Below are positions 1 through 12,290 of a DNA stretch of 64,000 nt, piece after piece. Origin of the DNA: Topomyia yanbarensis (Eukaryota > Arthropoda > Insecta > Diptera > Culicidae); contig NC_080672.1 of assembly GCF_030247195.1 (NCBI RefSeq), forward strand, positions 96,234,113-96,298,112, in the 5' to 3' direction. The translations under genes were made by a program, and so were the position numbers. The notes beneath the pieces were generated by a model, which saw only the letters and a program-made list of their open reading frames with translations, was not told where the DNA came from and made no database searches. Position 1 is the stretch's first letter, and every line of letters starts with the position of its first letter.

Positions 1-1190
1 AAGATAGGAAATCCCATAGAAAACGGGACAAATATGCAATCATGGGTAGTATACATCTATGACCATTCCTGGTACATTTTGCATTAACTGAATCCGATCA
101 AGACCTGTGCTTGATATTCGGATTAAATACATGGTTTCGGGATAAACGCATTTAATGCGGTTCACTACAAAAATTCAAATCCATTAACAAACATTGGCTT
201 CTAAAGAATATGCATGTAGGAGATCGACTACCTTCATAAAGTGAATTTCTAAACATAAGCACTTAATTTGTTGAAAATTTCGTGACCAATTCCAACATAC
301 GCTATCTGTCCTCCAAATTACGACGGACTCAGAGCAAATCTATCAGCTGTAAGAAAAGAACAGCGTGCGTTATATACTCTAAAGCATTCGTTCACAGTCC
401 TAAATTGATACAGCCAGCAGACTATGTTAGAAGAAATCTCCAGTGAATGATTTTGCGCACTTTCCACTAAGCTGAACGCTGCACTTTAAAAGTGTGAGTA
501 ATAAAGCTGCTACTGAAAACTGCGAACTGCCAAAACACATGTATTTGAAGTTATAGAGATGGTACTCTCATAGACAGACCAGCCGAACTAACCAGTCTAT
601 AAGATAAATTTATTAGTAGAATATTAAGTAATACGGTTCGAATCGAGTTTTTGTGCCACAAGCAATACTAGCATTGAAATAGTAATTTTTACTTGTTCGT
701 CAACTTCTCACGCTGGCTTTTCCCAGATAACGAATTAACTAGGGTCCAGGTTTGTTTTGCCGACTGGTATTTTCCCGAATGGGTTGTTTTGCCGAATTAA
801 GTATAAAAAAGTTATTTTCAATGGTAATTAAATAGTATAAAGGATGATTCAATATTTAAATTTGACGAAAAGCATGGATGTGGGATGATAAATTATCGAA
901 TTAATAGTCAAATTGTAAAGAATAGTTAAGGTGATTAATAAAATCAAACTTTAAATGAAAATAGTTTCTCTTTGAGCGTCTTGGTGGAATTCTGAAAATT
1001 TTGAAGATGCTGAATTTAAATGAAAATCAAAATGACTAAAGAAACGAAATATCTCTGAACTAATTCCTACTATCGTGATTCACTTGCTTCTCTTATTCAT
1101 ACACATAATCTTGGATTTAGATCATTTCTACAAATATATAGAAAAAGTTTTATAAATTTGTACTAATTGAGGTTTGAACATGACTGAACA
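1..1190. other. AT-rich intergenic DNA, nothing recognised
   Basis: I see no coding potential, tRNA-like boxes or clear terminal repeats here. The sequence is AT-rich and multi-frame stopped, and no open frame reaches a useful length. Confidence 0.5.
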
Positions 1191-1587
1191 ACATTGTTTT
1201 CGGTAATACTGATTGTTCTTGACGAAAACAACAGTTTTTATGAGAATGCATAATATGTGTAGTCAGTGAACGAATTTTATTTTTCGGTTTATCTTATGCC
1301 ATTTTCCGAAATTCCAACTGTTCTACATTTTTTTGGTTCATCGAGTATCAGGAATCAGGAATCAGGACTATGTACGGGGAACGTTCCATTTGAGCCAATA
1401 TATTCTGATTCCTGATTCATCGAGTCTAGCTTTTAAATTTTTTTTATTGAATTTCCTATTTCAGACAATTGTATCAAGAGTTTTCATGTCCGCCGCGGCA
1501 CTCCTCGACATGGAAAGGGTTCAACGTCTTCTCTTCGAAAGCTCGTATGTGTGGCTTTACCTGACTGAAATTTTTTCATTCAAATGA
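1191..1587 (+). repeat. Dispersed repeat, copy 1 (partner at 44568-44945)
   Basis: Direct comparison shows shared blocks in the same order at both sites: TATGAGAATxCAxAATATGTGTAG, then a TTCATCGAGT segment, then TTATTGAATTxxxTxTxxCAGACAATT, a CGCCGCGGCxCTCCT block and finally GCTCGTATGTGTGGCTTT. The match is several hundred bases with scattered substitutions. The 84-residue open frame across it is probably incidental, because the partner copy keeps only part of the frame. The family is not recognised. It is a decayed interspersed repeat with no visible terminal inverted repeats. Confidence 0.6.
1347..1415. mobile_element. 69-bp insertion with 10-bp target duplication
   Basis: The segment is flanked on both sides by TTCATCGAGT (1337-1346 and 1416-1425). 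It has 11-bp inverted ends, TCAGGAATCAG (1348-1358) and its complement (1405-1415). The partner copy of the surrounding repeat near 44790 has a single TTCATCGAGT and lacks the insert, so an empty site is visible. It could be a tiny MITE or a hairpin-templated micro-duplication. Confidence 0.5.
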
Positions 1588-1936
1588 ATGTATACATAAA
1601 CCTTAACGAGAGGTCCATTGTCACCTTGCCATCAAAATCGTATAACAAAATTACTTTCAGTTTGAGCACTTTATAGTAGACGCCCCTTAAAAGACAAGTT
1701 TTATTTAAGACACCCCACTTATAATTTGATTACATATTTTTAAAAAAAAATATGAAATAAATTTAATTTGTTCTTTAAATACGACCGGCATAAATTTGTA
1801 TAGACAGATAACGTATGTATGCAATGACAATTTAATGCGAACGCGCGCACTGTTAGTTTAGTTAGTTTTTGCTTGCGCTGTTTTAGGATTTCATCAGAAT
1901 GCCTACCTGATCCCTTCGCTCCTTTACGAGCGCTCC

Positions 1937-2304
1937 CAGTTGCTAAAAGAGTGTTTACGTGCTGTTCTAATAAACATCTTCAGAGCTGTAAAGAGTGCTT
2001 AGCACACGGGAATGGGTGGCATGCAGTAAAAACTCTCAGCCGAGGAGTCCCATCATGGGAACCCACTCGCCGTTAGAGCTGATATCCAGCGAGCGGACAA
2101 GAGTGCGAGTGAAACACGAGCCTATAGCGAAGGCAGATAACTCACATGAATCAAACATAATTGCCGCTCGTGCTGATTGCCATGCCACATAGTTGAGAGT
2201 TCTTCGAAAACGTCTGTACAGCAGTAGGGAGCATACAGTGTGAGTCTCGCGCTCGCAGGCGAACGAGGAGGATGTGTTGGCTTCTCACTCTTTTAGCAAC
2301 ACTG
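1937..2304. mobile_element. Candidate MITE with 15-bp inverted ends
   Basis: GTTGCTAAAAGAGTG at 1939-1953 is repeated as its exact reverse complement at 2286-2300. The match extends outward as CAGT-like bases on both sides, giving a roughly 370-bp interval. The right end lies only a few bases before R1 LINE homology begins at 2307. I see no clear target duplication and no transposase. It may instead be a remnant of a larger element. Confidence 0.35.
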
Positions 2305-2306
2305 CC

Positions 2307-4020
2307 TGGGTGTGATGGTCGACGATCCGTTAAATTAAGACAGCCATGTCGCTTATGTATGTGAGAAGACTGCGTGGCAACTAACGTATTGGCAAGGATC
2401 ATGCCGAATAACGGAGGGGCAAGATGCAGCATGAGACGTTTCCTGGCGCGCATCTCATCCTCAATACTAAGGTATGGTGTGCCGGCCTGGACTGCTACAC
2501 TGAACACAAAGCGGAACCGGATGAAGTTGACAAGCACGTATCGCCTAACGGCTGTTCGTGTCGCGAGTGCGCACAGAATGATATCGTCCGATTCGATATG
2601 CGTAATTGCCGGGATAATTCCCATCTGTATCGCTCTGGCTGAGGACAAGGAATGCTACCAGCGGAGATATACACGAAATGCAAAGAGACTGGTCCGAGCG
2701 GACTCGTTGGCTAAATGGCAGCAAGAGTGGAACAACGTGGAGAAAGAAAGATGAACCTACCGACTCATCCCAAATGTGTCTGCTTGGATATATAGGAAAC
2801 ATGGAGAAGTGAACTTCCATTTGACGCAGTTTTAGTCCGGGCATGGATGCTTCCGGAAATAATTGAATCGGTTTGGACACGCTTCTTTGCCCCTTTGCCC
2901 GAAGTGTGTGAACGTGCAAGGGACACCGGAACACGTTGTCTACGAATGCCCTAGATTCGAAGAAGTTCAAAGGGTATGCCTGATGTGACAGTGAACAAAT
3001 TTGTGAAAGATATGTGACACGACGAGCATATCTTGGACGCTGTCAACAGAGTGGTTACGAGTATACTCTCTGAGCTGCAGAGGAAGTGGCGAAGGGACCA
3101 ACAAAGTAGCGCCAATGGCTAGAAAGTCGCCGTGAAACCACAAATCGGAATTCAGGAGAAATTCCGCTGCCGGGGAATTCTCCGTCGACGTAGACTAGGT
3201 CCAGGGCCGGGGACCAGTTGAGTAGTACGCGACGTAGCACTGGGTTCGGGTCGTCGGGGCGCCAGTGAAGCGGACGTCAGGCTTCACCGGAATCGCCGGA
3301 CCGACCTCGACACCCTACTAACTCGTGAGCAGATTTACCACCGGAGGTTATCCCTAGTAACAATTTAGGTTTTATGGCACTCTTGAAGTCTCTCTTAAAA
3401 CATAGATTGCACTTGTAGTGTGCTATAAAACTTGAATTGTTACTAGGGCGAGTAGATCGCCTCGAAGAACTAGCAGTGGGTCGTTGGGGCGCCAGTGAAT
3501 CAGAGGCTACGCTCCACCTGGAATCGCTGGACAGACCACAGTACCTACTGGTCGACCCGTTGAGTAGGCTAGGTTCACCATCGGGGACTAGATCGTGTAG
3601 AATGGGGTGAAGTGGGGAGCTAAATGGCTCCGGGGCACGAATATCGGTATCGAGAGAAGTCTACCGCCGAGGAATCCACAGTAGGGTAGATTAACTGTCG
3701 TGGACTACCATCCGACTATATCGTGACAAAAATGGGAGCTAATTGACTCGCGAAACATCGACGCCGAGAGAACTTCCGCTGCCAAGGAACTCCTTGTCGG
3801 AGTAGGGTAGTTCACCGCTGGATAATATACAAGTAGATCTCGAGAAAGCTGGGAGCTAAACGGCTCAACGAAGCAGATATCGGTGCCGGGAGAAATTCCT
3901 CCGTTGAGGAACTGAGAGTCGGAGTAGGGTGAGTTCACAGGAAACAGGAGCTAAATGGCTTATGAAATCAGCATCAAAACGGTTCACTGAGATGAGAGCT
4001 AAATGGTGACAGATTAGATG
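2307..4020 (+). pseudogene. R1-clade LINE, 5'-truncated 3' end (copy A)
   Basis: Multi-frame translation gives the C-terminal end of an R1-type ORF2: GVMVDDPLN and YVCEK near 2310-2370, then ARIMPNNGG and the RNRMKLTSTYRLTAVRV segment (2374-2754). The usual C-terminal zinc-binding region is only partly legible (about 2890-3000), followed by the conserved ELQRKWRRDQ-like end near 3070-3110. Frameshifts and stops are frequent, so it is dead. After about 3120 comes a long 3' UTR containing repeated GGAGAA...GGGGAATTCTCC palindromes and GGGAGCTAAATGGCTC-like phrases. Endonuclease and most of the reverse transcriptase are missing. Homologous to copy A' (28120-30200) and copy B (30231-34010). Confidence 0.8.
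3352..3448. mobile_element. 97-bp MITE in LINE 3' UTR
   Basis: The ends are inverted repeats of about 29 bp with three to four mismatches, of the form CCCTAGTAACAATTyArGTT...; left arm 3352-3380, right arm 3420-3448. The same element is present in the right duplication arm at about 28564-28660, so insertion predates the duplication. The middle is too short to code for anything. Its superfamily is not assignable. Confidence 0.65.
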
Positions 4021-7000
4021 GAGACAAGAAGCAAGAGAATAGCCGAAAGTTAGATCAAAGTTCGAGCCATATCATTGACCAAGTGAGGCTTCGACATAGA
4101 GCAGAAGAAAGAGGTACGACGAAGGCACAACTAGCTCCCGCATGAAGTAATACCTTGATGTAGATCCGTGGAAGAAAGAAGGACGAAAAAATAAGGAGTG
4201 TTTTAGTGGTTGGGCACGAAAGTGCCAATACATAGGCCAAGCCAGGATTTTGAAGCTTTTGAAACCTTACGATAAAAAAAATAAAAAAAACACCGTCAAC
4301 CGAATGCACACACAAACATAAAATAAATTGATTTATCCCAGTTCGCACAAGCAGAACACACACGTCGCATCCTGCAAGTGTTTAACTCAATCCAAACCCA
4401 CCTCATCAATCTACTTTTCCTATCCACATTGCTAATAATTGTGTGTACACGACTCGAACCTATCGTATTTTCGCACAGCGTACGATGAGCTTTGCGTACA
4501 GCAAGGAAACGGGTGCGCGTTGTATATAGTTTAACTATGTGCGGATTGCAGAAATGCCATAGCATGTACCACTTATTGCACATTATTCGAACAATATAGT
4601 CATGATGTTGCTCGTTTGGAATGCAAGCATCGACTGACTCAAACCGACACGAGCCACCTCTATTAATAATCTCGTGATATTGGATTGAGTCGCTAGATGC
4701 TATCTATTGACGGCTCCAAGCGAAATAGACTGACTCATGTATGGGAGTTTTCACGTTTTCCGATATCTTTTCAATTTTACACAAACTAAATAGCAATAGA
4801 GCATAATTTCAGTGAATTCCGAATTGTTTGGTAGTCAAAAGGTGGAAATCCATCCACAAAAATACAGAAACATTAACGTTCAAAACGGTGACGCAAAAAC
4901 ATGACAACGTTTGATTTTAGATTTTAGAATGACACCCAGCCGAATCCCGAATGTAATGGAGGAGACTTTGTCTCATCAGAACCTGGCAGTTGACTAAAGT
5001 ACCAGACACTCTTCAGTCCTAAGTTGGAAGCAATACTTGTGAACACACCTAAACAACTTTTGGTTCCGATATTTCAAGACAGAAAAAGTTACGTTTGCTT
5101 ATGACACATTGAAATCGAACCTTGTTTTCAGCCGTGTTTTGTCCATAAGGAAAAATATTGCGATTTAGAAAGTTTCGGTAGTCTCAAAAAAGACTTTAAG
5201 AATATTTTAGCAATTTTCATGTTGAAATTCTGAACTAGTAGTAGAAACTCGTAAGTTAAATCCGCTCGCTCATCGAGGAGAGTGCAAATGAGAATCATAT
5301 TATAACCTAATTGACGAAAGTTGATTATATTATATTCGGTGGTGCCCCGGTCACAGTGAGATAATTATAATTCGCAGAGTTCTGTGGTTTACCGTCACTT
5401 GGAGTTAGAAAAATTTTGGATAAACATTTGAGGTATACAATCATCCTAAAATAATTCAGTAAAAAAATCAAAACCCTGGCTACAAACTTTAATCGAAAGA
5501 AAATAACCTCCTGGCTCAAATTCACCTCAATGAAAGGTTAATGCATTGTGCTTCGTTGAACTGATTGTATTTAATGAATTATCTCTGGTTATATTTCCAT
5601 AATCCAAGAGTGCTTTAATACAAATTGAAATTTTAATAACGCTCGATATGCTTCGTCCGGTTATAGTAGAGACCATTGTTCGCAATTAAAGGTAGACGCC
5701 TACCATTATTAAGGCTGATAGAGATACCTCAATTGGATAATTTATCGTTTAATTTACAGTAGAGTCTTTTTTATGCGGGGGATATGTACCGCGTACCTAT
5801 GAAATCGTATAAGAATCGTTGTACATCTTTTTCGCGTATTTAAAAGCTCGCGAAATGAATAGCTTATATACCGTTTAAAAACAGCGTGAAAATCGAATAA
5901 AATAGATTATGTTGATCAGCCGAATACAGTGTCTTCATAAAATAAAGACGGTGTAGAAATCTATATATATTTGTTTGTGAGTTTTAGTAAATACTTATAA
6001 CAAGATCAAAAAACAATAGTATTGCTTTCGACAACCTCGTATAAAATTACCCGGACCTAAGGAACCATCTGATAGGTGATGCGTTGGATTCATCACAGAG
6101 GACAAAAAGTTCGACTTCGCTTCGGCTTCAGTTCCTTGTTTTCATTATTTCGTAGACCCAATTTCAATAAACTGATTCTGCAAAAATTTGCCGATATTTT
6201 AAATCATACCATTGTTGGCCAAATCACAAAGAGTCTTTTGTATCGTGGTTGAACAGAGTTGAGATTACCTGAAAGAAAAGAAAGAAGAATAATAATTAGT
6301 GCAACGTGTAGAGGTACACGACAAGAAATATCTCAGCAAAGCAGAAATAAAATAAACCCTAATCATGGCTCTAATTCTGCCAGCAACAGTTTCATTATGT
6401 CTTAATTTATAAAGTAGCAAACAATTTGCTCAACTTCGAAACAAGCAAGAAAACACTTAATGGTTCTGCTTTTGCTGATCCTTCTAACACTCCATAAAAG
6501 AGCGGGGTAACCCTCCGAGAAACCTAATCCTTTTTCCTCGAATATGAAAGATGACCGAGAAATTTTCCATAGCGGAGGAGGGCTCCTGATTTCACGATAG
6601 GAACAAAAAAAAAACTGCCGCCCCAATGAGTTAAATGAGCGATGGGGGATTTTGTTCTCTTTTTTCCGCTTGTTGTTTATGTTGCTTTGATTAGCGCTGC
6701 GGGACGACCGGGAACCCTTCCGAAAGTTTCCGTGACCCTTTGCTTTTCTTCCTGTTTGTGCGGTGGGGATTTACAAGATTTCTGCTGATGCTGATTGGAG
6801 TGAAACAGAGATCCGCATTTTTTACCCCTGCCGAGGTAAAAGTTTTGCATCTCTTTTTATAACAGAATAACGAGGAAAAACCACCGCCTCGCGCCGCCGG
6901 GGATTTGGGTAAGTTGTTGAAGCATAATTTCCTGCTTTCTGATGTAACACAATATTTTTTTGCTCGAACTTGTTCGTAGAGGTTTTCGGGAGAAAATGAG

Positions 7001-7270
7001 AAAGGATTCCAGATGAGTAAAGGCATGGTTAATTGGATTGAAAGGTCAAGCCGTTGAATCTTGAACAATCGGATAAGTTTTATCTTTTTGGTTCAGAAAA
7101 AATTTGATTCCGTAAGTGATGCACATAATAAAATGACGCGAGGAAATAACTTTCCGAAAAAGTTTGAGCAAATTTTAAAAATATTTGAAGTTTTTACTAT
7201 TATCTTAAGATCGCTCGGGAACCCTTGGTAGTATGCAACGAAGAGGCACTTATAACAGAACTGGTGCAAG
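4021..7270. other. Anonymous duplicated DNA, no gene recognised
   Basis: This 3.2-kb stretch matches the right arm closely (about 24880-28120). The longest reading frames (4296-4583 minus, 5325-5525 minus, 6691-7068 minus) show no motif I recognise, are not flanked by splice-like structure I can defend, and change length between arms. The 6691-7068 frame is intact in both arms but looks low-complexity and basic. It may be the remains of an unidentified element or ordinary intergenic sequence. Confidence 0.5.
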
Positions 7271-7279
7271 AAGATGTCG

Positions 7280-7362
7280 GTTGGAAACCAACTATGGGAT
7301 GTGATGATCATATTTGTAGAATTTATGAAAATGACCATCACATCCCTGAGTTAGTTTCCAAC
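7280..7362. other. 83-nt hairpin, miRNA-precursor-like or micro-MITE
   Basis: Bases 7280-7311 pair with 7331-7362: 28 of 32 positions are complementary around a 19-nt loop. The outer arm begins GTTGGAAAC and the inner arm contains GGGATGTGATG. Length and pairing resemble a pre-miRNA, but a tiny inverted-repeat element is equally possible in this transposon-rich setting. The right arm carries the same hairpin at 24790-24872. Confidence 0.5.
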
Positions 7363-7543
7363 TGGATCGTTTAATGAAACAAAATAAAGGTTGTTCAATG
7401 AAAAATTAGAATGATTGCAATACCTTGTTCTAATTAAAGTAAAGAGCGTAATTTTTTTTTCTCTCTAAGAGAATTGCTCTCTGGACTCCCTAGAAATGAG
7501 TGGCATAATTCTTTTCGCTCGGGTGCTGTCAGTTCTGTCAAAG

Positions 7544-7892
7544 ATGGCGTCGAAACAGCTAGCACTTCGCGAGCGTGTTGTACGGTTTTACGAAACGCAT
7601 CGTGGTCATCGTGGAAAAAAGTTTACGGTAGACCACTTTTGAGACGAAAACGTGCCCGTGAGTACAGTTTACCGGATCCTGGCAACCCTGAGCGCGGAGC
7701 GGAAGGCCCATAGACGAAGAATAAGAAAAAGAAGAAAGCGTTGAGAAAGTTGTTCATCAACAAGGACTGAACGAGTTTGCGTGACGCCGGACGAAAATAT
7801 CACGGCTCCCATAGCATGATTCACCGAACCCTCAAGATCTGTCAGAAGAAGACTCAGTCCCCCGAGTACACGGAAGAGCAGATATATATTTA
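7544..7892 (+). pseudogene. Tc1/mariner-type transposase, N-terminal fragment
   Basis: From ATG 7544 the translation runs MASKQLALRERVVRFYETHR and then GHRGKKFTVDHF to a stop at about 7640. In other frames it continues as STVYRILATL (near 7660), KSMIHRTLKICQKKTQ-like (near 7815-7850) and SPEYTEEQI (to about 7885). This matches the tandem helix-turn-helix DNA-binding region of IS630-Tc1-mariner transposases. The catalytic DDE domain is absent, because the sequence switches at about 7893 into the 3' tail of a minus-strand LINE. At least two frameshifts and one stop make it non-functional. An identical copy is at 24260-24608. Confidence 0.65.
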
Positions 7893-8582
7893 CTGATTAT
7901 CATAATTTAATCTGTTCCACAATATTCCCCTACGTCACTCGGTCAGTTGCTGCTTGTCTCCAACCTCCAACAGGTGCCCGATACTCGCCAAGTTCTGCTC
8001 CACTTGGTCCAGCCACCGACAACGCTGCGCTTCTCTCTGTCTTGTACCTGCCGGGTTGGAGGTGAAAACCAACTTGGTGGGGTTGTTGTCCGGCATCCTC
8101 ACAACATGCCCCGCCCACCGTACCCTTCCAGCTTGAGCTACTTTCCGGATACTTGGCTCACCATAGAGTCGCGCAAGTTCGTGGTTCATCCTTCTCCTTC
8201 ACCCGCCATCCTCCTGCACACCACCGAAGATCGTTCTCAGCACCCTTCTTTCGAAGACTTCGAGTGCTTGCAGATCCTCCTCGAGCATTGTCCACGTGTT
8301 TCGTGCCCGTAGAGAACCACCGGTCTAATCAGTGTGTTGTACATGGCGCATTTCGTGCGGTGGTGAAGCTTCCTGGATCTCAAAGTTTTGTGGAGCCCAT
8401 AGTAAGCACGACTTCCAGAGATAATACGCCTTCTGATCTCCCGGCTGGTGTTAATGTCCGCAGTCACCAATGAGCCTAGATAGATGAACTCGTCAGCCAC
8501 CTCGAACTCGTCGCCGTCGATCGTAATACTACTGCCCAAGCGTTCCCTATCGCGAACGGTTCTGCAAGCCAACATATACTTC
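7893..8582 (-). pseudogene. RTE-like LINE, C-terminal fragment
   Basis: Minus-strand translation gives ITIDGDEFEVADEFIYLGSL, then SREIRRRIISGSRAYYGL, TLIRPVVLYGHET (8237-8575) and, after a frameshift, RVRWAGHVVRMPDNNPTKLV and the WLDQVEQNL end (7935-8189). These YLGSLVT / RAYYGL / LYGHET / WAGHVxRMP blocks are typical of the post-reverse-transcriptase region of RTE-like non-LTR retrotransposons in insects. Endonuclease and the catalytic RT core are missing (5' truncation). The likely 3' end with an AT-rich tail is at about 7893-7930 and abuts the Tc1/mariner fragment. Clade assignment is moderately certain. Confidence 0.75.
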
Positions 8583-9330
8583 CAGTGATTATTGGAAATG
8601 ACTATATCGAAGTAGGACTACATGACATATCACCGCATACCCCTCCTGATCTAATTCCAAAATGCAAGTCGCAAAATAGAGTCGTGTATTCGTTACGCCT
8701 GATACTAGGAGAAACTTTTTCCCGGGTATTTCTAACGGTGTTCTTGTGGCGACTATGCGGGCCGAAGATCATTTTTCCTCCCACTTAGCTATAAAACTCA
8801 AAGCATACGGAACTACTATTGAACAAACAACGTTTATATGTATCTGAGAATACGCCACAGAAAGGATTTGGTGAAAATCATGCCAAGGAGGCATATTCCT
8901 GCGAACCGAATGGTACCCATCTCTGGCCGTTTCTGAGATACTAAGAGCGGCGCACCACGATGGCGCTTGTCTATGGAAAAATCATTGTTTAAAGAATTCA
9001 CCGGTCCATTCTAGACGGTTTATGTATATGTTAGCGTCTGTGAATGGCTTCATTTGACGTAGGACTACGTCTTTATTTTCGATATGGGGGTACACTTTGC
9101 AAATTCTACAAAAATGGTATGTACCGAAAAGTGGTTCAATTTTAAACGCATATAATTCAGCCATCTCATGGCATTAAAAATTTAAATAATGTGCAACCTA
9201 GTCAAAATATCGCGCATTTACACACAGAAGATAGCGCTTCCCAAGTCCGGCACGATATATTTGTGTACGTAGCGCGCTACGCCTCCATGAAGAACGTCAT
9301 CATCGACTATTTAAAGAACGAATTTGGCTG
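8583..9330. repeat. Unclassified repeat segment with GTAGGACTAC motifs
   Basis: GTAGGACTACAT (about 8612) and the near-palindrome GACGTAGGACTACGTC (9057-9072) bracket a 450-bp block, and a related GTAGTCCTACG occurs at about 13264. The small open frames in this block are unchanged or almost unchanged in the right arm but resemble no family I know. It is possibly the end of an unidentified DNA element. Confidence 0.35.
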
Positions 9331-9476
9331 GACAAGCTCAGTTGCCTGTTGGACGGCAGGCGGAGCAGACCAATGCGCTGTGTGTTTTCACAGCCAGTGT
9401 AGCTGAGTGAGAAGTCCGTTACACTGGGTGGGGAGGTACGCTACCCAGTTCCGTCCAACACGCGACTGAGCTTGTC
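9331..9476. mobile_element. 146-bp MITE, GACAAGCTC inverted ends
   Basis: Left end GACAAGCTCAGT and right end ACTGAGCTTGTC are exact complements. The match continues inward with a few mismatches through GTTGGACGG / CCGTCCAAC. No open frame is present. A clear target duplication is not visible. The right arm has it at 22676-22821. Confidence 0.65.
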
Positions 9477-10276
9477 TGTTCAAACATTAAACTTTCTTTT
9501 GTGTTGTGCTCGTTTCCAGCTCATCGATCTAGTACAATTCCGAACAGAATTATTCGTACACAAAATCGTTTGTACATTCGAGCTCCATTTGCAAACACGG
9601 TTAACATAGTGCCGTGGTACAAGTTGTCTCTTTCGCTCTACCCATCATCATCAGCGTTGATTCATTTTGCTTTGTGCGATTGGGTTCAATGTAGGTAGGT
9701 ATATTTGATTTGTTAGCAGGGTTACCCTATTCACAGGTTTTTCTGTAATGCCACAGATTTTTCGACAATTTTTGATCACAGATTCTTTTTCACAGAAGGC
9801 AGATTTTTGGCATTTTAATGAAAATTTTACAGATTTTTGGAAATACACCCAGGTTTTTTACGCTGTTTTTTTGCGCGGTTTTTTTACGAGGATTTTTTTA
9901 CGCGGATTTCCAATTAACGCGTTTTTTTTGCCCGGATTTTCCAATTAACGCGGTTTTTCACGCGGATTTTCCAATTAACGCGGTTTTTGCAAAAATATTA
10001 AAGTCCTTTTAAATGCAAAGAACTAAGAAGAATTATGGCAGTTTTTATTTTGCGCGGATTTCGCCATTAACACGGTTTTTGCAAAAAATAAATCATTTTG
10101 AATGCAAAAGACTTAGAAGATTTTCGGAAAGATGGAAGAGACCTGTCTGGAAGATTCCTTATGGCCCGCACCCCAACAATATGGGTATTTTCAGAATGGT
10201 CTTGAAAAGTAGGTGCCAGAAATTGATTTTTGACGCCATTTTGAAATCAAAGATGGCGACTTCCGGTTTTGCTAAA

Positions 10277-10687
<411 letters not shown>

Positions 10688-11769
10688 TTCGCTATAACTC
10701 AATCAATATGGGTATTTTCGGAATGGACTTGAAGAGTAGGTGCCAGAAATTGATTTTTGGCGTCATTTTGAAATCCAAGATGGCGACTTCCGGTTCAGTG
10801 AAATTCGCTATAACCCAATCAATATGGGTGTTTTCGGAATGGACTTGAAGAGTAGGTGCCAGAAATTGATTTTTGACGCCATTTTCAAATCAAAGATGGC
10901 GACTTCCGGTTTAGCGAAATTCGCTATAACCCACTCAATATGGGTATTTTCAGAATGGTCTTGAAGAGTAGGTACTAGAAATGGATTTTTGACGCCATTT
11001 TGAAATAAAAAATGGCGACTTCCGGTTTAGCGAAATTCGCTATAACCCAATTAATATGGGTATTTTCGGAATGGTACTGACAAGTAGGTGCTATAAATTT
11101 ATGTTTGACGCCATTTTGAAATCCAAGATGGCGACATCCGGTTTAGCGGAAATTCCCTATAACTCATGCAATATGGGTATTGTCGGAATGGTATTGAAGA
11201 GTAGGTACCAGAAATTTATGTTTGGCGCCATTTTGAAATCCAAGGTGGCGACTTCCAGTTTAGCGAACTTCGCTATAACTCAATCAATATGGGTATTTTC
11301 GGAATGGTCTAGACGAGTAGTAGACAAATATCGATGTTTGACGCTATTTTGAATTCCAAGATGGCGACTTCCGGGTTAGCCACATTCACTATAGATCAGT
11401 CAATATGAGTGTTTTTGGAATGATCTTAACGAGCAGGTTCCAAAAATTGATTTTTGACGCAATTTTTAAATCCAAGATGGCGATTTCCGATTTCGCGAAA
11501 TTCGCTATTACCCAATTAATATTGGTGTTTTTGGAAGTTGAAGTTGTAGCACAAATAGTTTTAATTAAACAGTTGAATTTACTTAAATTTAAGCAATATG
11601 TTTAATTTGAATAGATTCAAACCCCCAACTTACACCACATATGTCTCTTTCTTCTCTCTCTTCCATTCTCGCCGCACTTTCTTGGATGAACACATAAAAA
11701 TATTTTGCATTTTGCGGGTTTATGATTAGATCTTATATTTGAAGGTGATTTAGATGATAGCCTAAATGT

Positions 11770-12290
11770 TTCATGCGAGAATTTCGGTAAACCGGAAGTC
11801 GCCATCTAGAATTTTAAAATGACGGCAAACATCGACGTTTGTTTGCTACTCGACAACACCATTCCGAAAATACTCATGTTGATTGAGTTGTAGAGAATCT
11901 CGCGAAACCGGAAGCCACCATTTGGGATTTGAAAATGGCGCAAAAAATCAATTTTCATGGAAAACCTTGCGAGGAAGGTGCAGATTTATTTATTTCTGGC
12001 ACCTACTCTTCAAGACCATTCCGAAAATACCCATATTGATTGGGTTACAGCGAATTTCGCTAAACAGGAAGTCGCCATCTTGGATTGCAAAATGGCGTCA
12101 AAAATCAATTTCTGGCACCTACTCTTCAAGGCCATTCCGAAAATATACATATTGATTGGGTTATAGCGAATTTCGCTAAAACCGGAAGTCGCCATCTTTG
12201 ATTTCAAAATGGCGTCAAAAATCAATTTCTGGAACTTACTCTTCAAGACCATTCCAAAAATACCCATATTGTTGGGGTGCGAGTCGTCCA
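11770..12290 (-). repeat. ~117-bp minisatellite, reverse array
   Basis: Four to five copies of the same monomer appear in opposite orientation (for example GGCACCTACTCTTCAAGACC, CCGAAAATACCCATATTGAT), forming the second arm of the palindromic element. The copies nearest the centre are more diverged than those nearest the right TIR. Confidence 0.85.

Noticed and set aside
6691..7068. 125-residue minus frame, identical in both arms
   Set aside because: Identity reflects the recent duplication of the whole region, not selection on the protein; no domain recognised.
9845..10100. CRISPR-like array
   Set aside because: The ACGCGGATTTTCCAATTAACG units are tandem without unique spacers of fixed length, in a eukaryotic transposon setting.
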